9,341 bases of DNA from positions 1 to 9,341 of the forward strand of contig JAJRSY010000293.1 of assembly GCA_024278565.1 (NCBI GenBank). The letters are read 5' to 3'. Positions 1-5,124 of the stretch are shown here, piece by piece (the first letter of the stretch is position 1; the number at the start of each line of letters is the position of its first letter). Made by a program: the position numbers and the translations under genes. The notes below the pieces were generated by a model, which was given only the letters and a program-made list of their open reading frames with translations, made no database searches and had not been told where the DNA came from. Source of the stretch: Bacteroidota bacterium. GTDB lineage: Bacteria > Bacteroidota > Bacteroidia > Flavobacteriales > Flavobacteriaceae.

Positions 1-241
1 CTATCTTTTTTCGATATTGTACGAATGCACTTTTTGTAAAAGATCGTGACCCTATAACATTACAACCGTTGCGCAGCTGATCTACAAAGTTATCGATCTC
101 TATCGCTAGACTTTTGCTCAGAAGGTTCATCATAAAGAGTAATGTTGTGGAAAATGACTGTTTTCTTGTTCTTGTAAAATCCATTTTATTTTCTTTAAAG
201 GCCTCTTGAAGAGAATTACTGAAAATTTCTTTCCGAAGCAT
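1..241 (-). CDS. IS4-family transposase, N-terminal part (truncated by window edge)
   Basis: Reading the minus strand from an ATG at 241-239 gives 80 codons that stay open to the window edge. An in-frame TGA lies 11 codons upstream of this ATG and no other ATG intervenes, so the start is well supported. The peptide begins MLRKEIFSNSLQEAFKE and carries FTRTRKQSFS (residues 22-31), a hydrophobic stretch LLFMMNLLSKSL (34-45) and SFTKSAFVQYRKKI (67-80). These resemble the N-terminal domain of IS4-family DDE transposases of Bacteroidetes. The catalytic DDE residues would lie outside the window, so it is unknown whether the element is intact. The recognition is from memory of the family pattern, not a search. 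Confidence 0.8.
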   Translation of the reverse strand, partial: MLRKEIFSNSLQEAFKENKMDFTRTRKQSFSTTLLFMMNLLSKSLAIEIDNFVDQLRNGCNVIGSRSFTKSAFVQYRKKI

Positions 242-324
242 TTCTAAAATAGAACAGATGTTTTTTTTGAATCATAATAACGGATTGATCATCACTTAAA
301 TATACGAAAAATACATCTCACAAA

Positions 325-332
325 CAAATATA
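325..332 (-). promoter_or_regulatory. possible -7 element for the transposase gene
   Basis: On the minus strand these bases read TATATTTG, matching the Bacteroidetes -7 consensus TAnnTTTG. The site lies 83 bases upstream of the transposase ATG. No TTG was found at the expected -33 distance, and such octamers arise by chance in AT-rich DNA, so support is weak. Confidence 0.3.
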
Positions 333-549
333 AATAACTGATAATCATATTATTATAACCTTAACTTAATGACATTGCGCTTGCCCCGAGGATTCTTTAC
401 TTAGTGAAACTCTCCCGTATCCCTCCGACCGGTCCTGGGGTTTAACCAGCCCCGCTGAAAAAGAGGGGTGTCCTTTATTTATAAAGACAGTATTGGTTTT
501 GGTGACGGAAAATAGAAACTGAAAATGGTATTTCAACGAGTTTTTCGAT

Positions 550-586
550 TTTAACGCAACCTAAAGACGTTAGTCGTATCTTATAG
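550..586 (+). promoter_or_regulatory. possible ECF-type promoter of the LVIVD lipoprotein gene
   Basis: TTTAACG at 550-556 resembles the TGTAGCG -35 element seen twice further along this window (5 of 7 positions), and CGTA lies at 575-578. The spacing from the TTTAAC core to CGTA is 19 bases instead of 17, and the downstream part differs. A start of transcription near 585-590 would give a short leader before the ATG at 613. No TAnnTTTG element was found here. This is suggestive only. Confidence 0.25.
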
Positions 587-612
587 GTACAAACCAATAA
601 ATAATTTACAAA

Positions 613-1854
613 ATGAGAAAGCACTTTCTTTTACTATTGTTCACGGTTTCAATAGCATTTGTTTCTTGCGAAAAGAACGATAATAGCAAGTATGCCAACT
701 ACCTAGTGGCCAAACCCCTAAAAATAAGCAAGGCCGAGTTCAAGAACGGTGTCGACATCATCGCACCCATGCCCATTGAGGAATCTGGGAAAATCTACGC
801 GTACAAGAACTATATTTTCGTAAACGACAAATACAGGGGCGTTCATGTTATCGATAACAGCGACCCTTCCGATCCCAAGAAAGTATCCTTTATCAAAATA
901 GCGGGCAACGTAGATATATCTGTAAAAGATGACTATCTATATGCCGATAGTATTATGGATCTAATGGTTCTGGATATTTCAGACGTGAACAATATCACGA
1001 TCGTAAATCGATTGGAAAATGTACTTCGTGATAATATCGTATGGCCGTTAGGAGCGGATTTTTTCGAAGATGTTGATATTGATTATGAAAATGAAATGAT
1101 CATAGGCTGGGAAACCGTTACCGAACGTAGATTGATCTCTGAATATGAGGAACAGCTCAATGGGCGTAACGTATTCTTAGAAGAAACGGCTGCAGATTCG
1201 AATACGGGCCAAGGGGGTTCTTTGGCACGTTTTAAGATTGTAGATGATTATCTATACGCTGTTGATTGGAACAATATCAATATTTTCGATATCACTGATT
1301 TGGAAAACCCAAAGGATCTAGAAGATGTATATGCCGGTTTTAATATTGAGACCATATTCAATAGAGGCCGGCATTTGTTCTTGGGCAGTATGCAGGGTAT
1401 GTACATTTACGACATCTCCACACCTGCCGTTCCTACCTTTGTGTCTGAATTTCAACATGGTACCGCCTGTGACCCCGTTGTGGTCGATGGTGACTATGCC
1501 TATGTCACCTTACGTGGAGGCAATGGGTGCGGTGCCACCGAGAGCGGATTGTACATTGTTGATATATCTGATATTTCAAATCCGACCCTAAAAATAAGCT
1601 ACCCCCTAGATGGGCCTTATGGCCTGGGTATTAAAGAAGAAAAGCTTTTTATTTGTGATGGCGAATCAGGCCTTAGGGTTTACGATAAAACCGATGTTGT
1701 GAATCTAGTTGAGCTTAACCATTTTAAAGACATCAATACATTTGATGTGATACCTATGGAAGAAAATCTGTTACTTGTGGGCGAAGACGTTCTTTATCAA
1801 TATGAATATTTGGAGAACGACATCAAGTTGATGAGCACTTTGCAATTGAATTAG
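613..1854 (+). CDS. LVIVD-repeat beta-propeller lipoprotein
   Basis: This gene encodes a 413-residue secreted lipoprotein. A short basic start (MRKH), a hydrophobic core and the lipobox FVSC put the lipidated cysteine at residue 19, so the protein should be anchored in the membrane facing the periplasm or cell surface. The mature part contains LVIVD-type repeats (Pfam family LVIVD), each ending in a Y/V-D-x-S/T-D pattern: GVHVIDNSD (from 76), LMVLDISD (117), INIFDITD (222), MYIYDIST (263), LYIVDISD (313) and LRVYDKTD (354). Such repeats are believed to fold as a beta-propeller. Molecular function is unknown for the family, and binding or surface roles are guesses. The ATG at 613 is directly followed by a clean signal peptide, so the start is secure. 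It is monocistronic as far as can be seen: the next plus-strand gene starts 433 bases downstream. Confidence 0.88.
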   Translation: MRKHFLLLLFTVSIAFVSCEKNDNSKYANYLVAKPLKISKAEFKNGVDIIAPMPIEESGKIYAYKNYIFVNDKYRGVHVIDNSDPSDPKKVSFIKIAGNVDISVKDDYLYADSIMDLMVLDISDVNNITIVNRLENVLRDNIVWPLGADFFEDVDIDYENEMIIGWETVTERRLISEYEEQLNGRNVFLEETAADSNTGQGGSLARFKIVDDYLYAVDWNNINIFDITDLENPKDLEDVYAGFNIETIFNRGRHLFLGSMQGMYIYDISTPAVPTFVSEFQHGTACDPVVVDGDYAYVTLRGGNGCGATESGLYIVDISDISNPTLKISYPLDGPYGLGIKEEKLFICDGESGLRVYDKTDVVNLVELNHFKDINTFDVIPMEENLLLVGEDVLYQYEYLENDIKLMSTLQLN

Positions 1855-1993
1855 GGCGTGCTAACAGATCCTAGCAACGATTATGAAAGATCTACCGTTT
1901 CAAGGATGGCCTTCGCCCAATTGTCAGTGGTGAAGACCATCTTCAACAATTTTAAAAGAATAATTTCAAAACAGGCTTTTAATCTTAAGAATT

Positions 1994-2014
1994 CCTCGAG
2001 GTTCTACCTCGAGG
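1994..2014. repeat. CCTCGAGG dyad hairpin
   Basis: The self-complementary octamer CCTCGAGG occurs at 1994-2001 and again at 2007-2014, separated by TTCTA. The two copies can form an 8-bp, GC-rich stem with a 5-base loop on either strand. No T-run follows on the plus strand, so a classical intrinsic terminator is not well supported. A dispersed palindromic repeat or a processing/termination structure for the upstream lipoprotein gene are alternatives. Confidence 0.6.
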
Positions 2015-2145
2015 TCAAGAGGAAAGTTTGAAAACGGATGGTTTTCATAAAACTGAAAATAAGATTTTTCCCGCTTGATACCTCTATGGCCCTGCCTCCT
2101 TTAGATCTGTATCTGCCGCCCCCTAAGGCCTTATGTTTTTTCTTG

Positions 2146-2190
2146 CCAAAATTGTAGCGTTTGCACATAATTTTACGTACTGGGAAAAAC
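2146..2190 (+). promoter_or_regulatory. ECF-type promoter, copy 1 (sigma operon)
   Basis: The -35-like TGTAGCGTTTG lies at 2153-2163 and the -10-like TACGTA at 2174-2179, with CGTA 17 bases after the TGTAGC core. An ungapped comparison with 4133-4177 gives 33 of 45 identical positions: 16/18 across the -35 side, full identity at TACGTA, near identity in GGGAAAAAC downstream, and little identity in the spacer. This pattern of conserved boxes around a diverged spacer is what a shared promoter would show. TGTAAC/CGTA-like boxes are typical of ECF promoters in general. Autoregulation by the sigma factor is inference. Confidence 0.65.
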
Positions 2191-2287
2191 ACAGCTATTT
2201 AAAAAGCATGAAATGACTTGCTGTTCAACTTTTTTCGGAAAAACCATTAGCACCTAAGATTATTGTGTGCATAAATACTAATCTAAT

Positions 2288-2833
2288 TTGAAGACATACT
2301 CTGAAGAAGAGGAGAAAAAAATAATTGCTGGCTGCGCAATAGAATCAGAAAAACACCAGGAGACCCTATACAAATGGTATTACGGGTATATTATGGCCGT
2401 TAGTTTATCATATTGTACATGTCGTGACATAGCTCAAGAAATCACCCATGACTCTTTCATGAAAATCTTTAGCTCTATTGATAGGTTCAATGGCAAACAA
2501 CCCCTTAAAAGTTGGATCAGAAGAATTACCATCAATACGGCCATTGATTGGTATAGAAGGGATAAAAAGCATTTTTACCATTTAGACGTTTCAGAGCACG
2601 TTTCGGACATTCCTACCATTGCAATAATAGACCAACTCACGATAGATGATATATACCGACTTATTGGTGAATTACCTGAAATGTTGAAAGTTGTTTTTAA
2701 TCTATATGAAATTGAAGGATATAGCCATAAAGAGATCGTAAAACTTGTTGGTATTCAAGAAAGCTCGTCCAGAACATATCTTATGAGGGCAAAAATAAAG
2801 CTTAGGGAATTGGTGAAAAAACATTTTAATTGA
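2288..2833 (+). CDS. ECF-type RNA polymerase sigma factor
   Basis: This 181-residue protein has the two-domain layout of group 4 (ECF) sigma factors. Region 2 covers about residues 24-93, with LYKWYYGYI, the -10-recognition stretch DIAQEITHDSFMKIFSSIDRF-like and SWIRRITINTAIDWYRR. Region 4 covers about 122-176, with LPEMLKVVFNLYEIEGYSHKEI followed by a helix-turn-helix and MRAKIKLRELVK. No region 1.1 or 3 is present. The start is TTG at 2288: an in-frame TAA lies at 2279-2281, and the first in-frame ATG (2393) would remove helix 2.1, so the rare start codon is the only good choice. The stop overlaps the start of the next gene (TTGA at 2830-2833), so the two are translationally coupled, and that gene is the likely anti-sigma factor. 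Its own promoter is probably the ECF-type site about 100 bases upstream. Confidence 0.92.
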   Translation: MKTYSEEEEKKIIAGCAIESEKHQETLYKWYYGYIMAVSLSYCTCRDIAQEITHDSFMKIFSSIDRFNGKQPLKSWIRRITINTAIDWYRRDKKHFYHLDVSEHVSDIPTIAIIDQLTIDDIYRLIGELPEMLKVVFNLYEIEGYSHKEIVKLVGIQESSSRTYLMRAKIKLRELVKKHFN

Positions 2834-4110
2834 AAGAAGTGAAAAGTCGATTTGACGAAAATTTAGCGAAAAAAATAAAAACAGAACTGTTCGATCATAC
2901 AGAGCGGTATGAGGATGGGGCATGGGAGGTTTTTTTAGCCAGGAAAAAGAAAAAAAGAAAATGGGTTGTCTATTGGTACCTAACGGGGATCGCATCATCT
3001 ATTGCATTGATAATGACCATGAGCATACTTCTATCTAAAAAAAATATAACACCTCAAATAAAAAATAAGAACCAAATACTGGATAAGGAGGCTCCCTTTT
3101 CTAAAATCCCATCATTGGAAAATGTTTTGAAAGATTCACTGAAAAACCTAGAGATAGGGAAAATCGAAAAAAAGTCTATAACGGTAACTAAGACCAAGAG
3201 CCCAATTGAACCCGAAAAAAGCCCAAACAAGCCCTTGATATACGATGCTGTAAAATATGATTCATTGCCTAGAACTAAATTAGCGGGCATTGCCCCTAAA
3301 GAAAAGCAGGTGATGGATTCTGCCAGTACATTACAAAACAAAAAGAATCAATTGTTGGTGTCAACAGATTCAATCTCTGAAAGAAAATTAGATTTATTGA
3401 CCATTACAAATGAGCTTAAATCTGTTGATGAGGATGAAGATGAATCCAAATTAGTGGGCAAAAAGAATTCTAAGCTTCTCATTGGCCTCCTAGTTTCTCC
3501 TAGTTTTGGAACTGACAGATCAAACACCCAGTCCATGGCATCCTCAAATATAGGAGCGGGCGTATTGATCAACATACCCATTGTGTCTTCTAAATTTTCT
3601 ATTGATACCGGTGCTATTTTCAATGTTCTAAATGCCTCAAATGAAGATTTACTGGTATTGACCGAAGGTGGATCGGGAAGTAGAACAACGAATTTGGAGA
3701 CAAATCAATTAAATATTGATATTCCTTTGAACATTGTTTACACGATCCCCAATAAAAAGGAAAATTTATTTGTAATGGCAGGGGTATCTTCTTATATTAC
3801 TTTAAAAGAGAACCAAGAAATGAAAACTACCGCTACCCGCGAAATCGAGGTCTTTCAGGAAATAGAAGGGAATGTTGAAGTAACCACGATTACGGAGTCG
3901 GTGATTACGACTGAATCATCCAAAGAGAAAACGGGCAAATTCCTACCTTTGGGTGCAATTAATTTATCCATAGGGTATAGGGCAAAATTATCGGATCGTT
4001 TAAAGTATGAGATACAGCCTTTTTATAAATATCCTTTAAAATCATTGACAGTTGACAATTTGAAAGTTCCTACCGCAGGGATAGCATTAAGACTCATTTT
4101 TAGTGAATAG
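2830..4110 (+). CDS. dual membrane-spanning anti-sigma factor (Dma-like) with C-terminal beta-barrel
   Basis: This 426-residue protein appears to span the whole envelope. Residues 1-44 are a charged cytoplasmic segment with the pattern FDHTERYEDGAWEVFLARKK (21-40). Many Bacteroidetes proteins encoded next to ECF sigma factors have a similar W-x-x-F-x-x-K segment. One hydrophobic helix follows (about 45-68), flanked by lysines on the N side. Residues 70-212 are a polar Lys/Glu/Pro/Ser-rich linker ending in DEDEDESK. From 214 to the end, alternating hydrophobic/polar strands with aromatic residues (LLIGLLVSPSFG, GAGVLINIPI, LNIDIPLNIVYTI, INLSIGYRAKL, AGIALRLIFSE) look like a small outer-membrane beta-barrel of the OMP_b-brl/PorT type. 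This matches the Dma proteins described in Bacteroides. It starts at TTG 2830, overlapping the sigma stop by 4 bases. Direct binding to the sigma factor is inferred from context and length, not shown. Confidence 0.78.
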   Translation: MKEVKSRFDENLAKKIKTELFDHTERYEDGAWEVFLARKKKKRKWVVYWYLTGIASSIALIMTMSILLSKKNITPQIKNKNQILDKEAPFSKIPSLENVLKDSLKNLEIGKIEKKSITVTKTKSPIEPEKSPNKPLIYDAVKYDSLPRTKLAGIAPKEKQVMDSASTLQNKKNQLLVSTDSISERKLDLLTITNELKSVDEDEDESKLVGKKNSKLLIGLLVSPSFGTDRSNTQSMASSNIGAGVLINIPIVSSKFSIDTGAIFNVLNASNEDLLVLTEGGSGSRTTNLETNQLNIDIPLNIVYTIPNKKENLFVMAGVSSYITLKENQEMKTTATREIEVFQEIEGNVEVTTITESVITTESSKEKTGKFLPLGAINLSIGYRAKLSDRLKYEIQPFYKYPLKSLTVDNLKVPTAGIALRLIFSE

Positions 4111-4132
4111 GAGTATACATAAAGTATTTTGA

Positions 4133-4177
4133 CCAGAACTGTAGCGTTTGTGCTTGAACGTACGTATAGGGAGAAAC
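4133..4177 (+). promoter_or_regulatory. ECF-type promoter, copy 2 (lipoprotein gene)
   Basis: TGTAGCGTTTG lies at 4140-4150 and TACGTA at 4161-4166, with the same 17-base spacing between TGTAGC and CGTA as in copy 1 at 2146-2190, and GGGAGAAAC follows in the same register as GGGAAAAAC. Transcription would begin near 4172, leaving about 20 bases before the ATG at 4192. The site begins 23 bases after the stop codon of the Dma-like gene, so the lipoprotein may be transcribed both from here and by readthrough from the operon. Confidence 0.65.
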
Positions 4178-4191
4178 AAAAAATAAAAGCT

Positions 4192-4749
4192 ATGAAAAAA
4201 ATCACATTTAAATTACCACGTACTATTATGTTGGCTCTTGTCAGTATATTACTGATTGCGTTAACAAGCTGTGAAAGTTCAGACTCTTCGAACGGTGATC
4301 CGGATTTAAAGGGGAGCAACTATAAAGTCTCTAAAGGAGACTACACTTTCTACGCCGATAAAGAGAAATACACGAATCTTGAAGATTTAAGGGGAGATAG
4401 CACTCTTTGTCAAATAGAAATAGAAATTGTAAAAGTAAAAAGGCAAGGAAACAGTATGGTCATAGATATTGCGAAACCCAAAAATTGTGATGTGGAATTT
4501 GAAATTGTATGGAACGGCACCATTATGGAGTCTTTTCCCATGCAAGGCCACTTTTATATACATCCCATTTCAAAAAATTGTACCGATCAGGAAGAAAAAG
4601 AAGTAATAGAATTGACACTTGATCTAGAAGGTATCCTTAAAGGTTTTGATGCGTCCTACATAGCGGATACTAATTTTACAATTATGGATTCTTGCAAGTT
4701 CGTTGATATTGTATGTGTAAAAAACTGTGATGTTACTACAACTAACTAA
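4192..4749 (+). CDS. cysteine-rich predicted lipoprotein of the ECF module
   Basis: The 185-residue product begins with a lipoprotein signal peptide (basic MKKITFKLPR, hydrophobic core, lipobox LTSC), with the lipidated cysteine at 27. An upstream in-frame TTG at 4129 is rejected because it would add a charged extension before the signal peptide and would overlap the predicted promoter. The mature protein has a Ser/Asp-rich tether, then a probably beta-rich domain with six further cysteines (in STLCQ, KNCDV, KNCTD, DSCKF, IVCVK, KNCDV). An even number suggests disulfides in the periplasm or on the surface. I do not recognise the family. It lies 81 bases after the Dma-like gene and has an ECF-type promoter like the one upstream of the sigma gene, so it is a likely regulon member. 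A strong terminator follows the stop codon. A role as envelope stress effector or as a partner of the barrel protein is speculation. Confidence 0.82.
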   Translation: MKKITFKLPRTIMLALVSILLIALTSCESSDSSNGDPDLKGSNYKVSKGDYTFYADKEKYTNLEDLRGDSTLCQIEIEIVKVKRQGNSMVIDIAKPKNCDVEFEIVWNGTIMESFPMQGHFYIHPISKNCTDQEEKEVIELTLDLEGILKGFDASYIADTNFTIMDSCKFVDIVCVKNCDVTTTN

Positions 4750-4752
4750 ACT

Positions 4753-4783
4753 ACCTATCGGCTAAAGACCGATAGGTTTAATT
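4753..4783 (+). terminator. intrinsic terminator of the ECF/lipoprotein unit
   Basis: Three bases after the lipoprotein stop codon, ACCTATCGG (4753-4761) pairs perfectly with CCGATAGGT (4769-4777) across the 7-base loop CTAAAGA. The tail is TTAATT rather than a long T-run. The position directly behind the gene supports termination. A second hairpin, CCGACT-CAAGTA-AGTCGG (4784-4801), follows immediately and may reinforce it. Confidence 0.72.
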
Positions 4784-4899
4784 CCGACTCAAGTAAGTCG
4801 GTTAAAGAATTTTACGTTATCGCCCATCGCTTTGCGCATTTTTTTACGCACGCCGTAGAGCGTACGGCGAATAGCAAAAAAACAAAAGCCGTCGCCCCC

Positions 4900-4922
4900 A
4901 CCTGCCGGCTAGGCGGGCGGGT
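4900..4922. repeat. CCTGCC-type palindrome, copy 1
   Basis: ACCTGCC (4900-4906) can pair with GGCGGGT (4916-4922) with one G-T wobble across the loop GGCTAGGCG. A related palindrome built from CCTGCC/GGCAGG occurs at 7278-7301, also between genes. Two intergenic copies in 9 kb suggest a dispersed palindromic repeat family. Confidence 0.5.
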
Positions 4923-5078
4923 AAAGGCAAGGGGCTTAACCCCAGAATGATACATTGAAGATCCATTGGTTAGCCACCTGCATGGAGCAGTGCCAAGCTG
5001 TTAAAGAACAACGTCATAACTGGTGCAACCTGCCCGACCAAGGCATTCAGGCCAGAAGGTCGATATTCGCCATTCATC

Positions 5079-5110
5079 TTGAAAACGGAGTGCTACTTTG
5101 CATATATTTG
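5079..5110 (+). promoter_or_regulatory. Bacteroidetes housekeeping promoter of the TonB-dependent receptor gene
   Basis: TTG at 5079-5081 is the -33 element and TATATTTG at 5103-5110 matches the -7 consensus TAnnTTTG, with a 21-base spacer that is normal for this phylum. Transcription would begin about 5116-5118, leaving only a very short leader before the ATG at 5125. This also argues against the in-frame TTG at 5098 as start, since it lies inside the promoter. Confidence 0.6.
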
Positions 5111-5124
5111 CAAAAAATCACAGT

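Larger units (their letters stand above)
242..612. other. gene-poor stretch between transposase and LVIVD lipoprotein gene
   Basis: No convincing gene. Bases 242-370 are very AT-rich and should contain the end of the insertion sequence, but the partner inverted repeat is outside the window, so the end cannot be placed. Bases about 370-475 are clearly more GC-rich. Within them GGGG (437-440) can pair with CCCC (450-453), and the same CCCC can pair instead with GGGG (465-468), giving mutually exclusive stems. CTTTAT-TT-ATAAAG (473-486) follows as a small hairpin. The minus strand of about 371-478 is open for some 35 codons without a start, which could be a decayed gene fragment or chance. Confidence 0.5.
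1855..2287. other. intergenic region upstream of the ECF sigma operon
   Basis: No convincing gene. It holds a weak hairpin TGCTA/TAGCA just after the upstream stop codon (1859-1877), the CCTCGAGG dyad at 1994-2014, and the ECF-type promoter at 2146-2190. From the predicted transcription start near 2186 the leader before the TTG start codon would be about 100 bases. That leader contains a 14-codon ATG frame (2213-2257, peptide MTCCSTFFGKTIST) that ends 30 bases before the sigma gene. Whether this leader peptide is translated is unknown. Confidence 0.5.
4750..5078. other. hairpin-rich, relatively GC-rich intergenic region
   Basis: No convincing gene. After the terminator pair, CGCCGTA (4851-4857) and TACGGCG (4863-4869) form a 7-bp stem with loop GAGCG. 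A T-run (4839-4845) and an A-run (4875-4881) flank it at opposite sides and could pair to extend the structure. A further palindrome lies at 4900-4922. Bases 4930-5078 show no clear signal. The minus strand is open from an ATG at 5077 to a TAA at 4970 (35 codons, hydrophobic middle) and the plus strand is also open there, so this may be a degraded gene, but neither frame is recognisable. Confidence 0.45.

Noticed and set aside
1855..2031. Open frame of 59 codons directly after, and in frame with, the LVIVD gene stop codon
   Set aside because: The protein already ends naturally after its last repeat, the extension has no LVIVD features, and nothing suggests readthrough.
2004..2192. 62-codon minus-strand frame, rich in Lys/Arg/Gly
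   Set aside because: It overlaps the ECF promoter and half of the CCTCGAGG dyad, has no recognisable domain and a composition expected of non-coding DNA. A partial repeat remnant remains possible.
4129..4191. Upstream TTG start for the cysteine-rich lipoprotein
   Set aside because: It would bury the lipoprotein signal peptide behind 21 mostly charged residues and overlap the predicted promoter. The ATG at 4192 gives a clean signal.
4970..5077. 35-codon minus-strand frame with a hydrophobic middle
   Set aside because: Short, without recognisable homology or ribosome-binding context, and the opposite strand is open too. Kept only as a possible decayed remnant.
5098..5124. Upstream TTG start for the TonB-dependent receptor
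   Set aside because: The codon lies inside the predicted promoter, just ahead of its -7 element, and adds non-signal residues. ATG 5125 gives a normal signal peptide.
4930..5124. Cobalamin riboswitch upstream of the BtuB-like receptor
   Set aside because: A GCCAC-like string exists near 4973, but the characteristic conserved core and B12 box were not found in the expected order.
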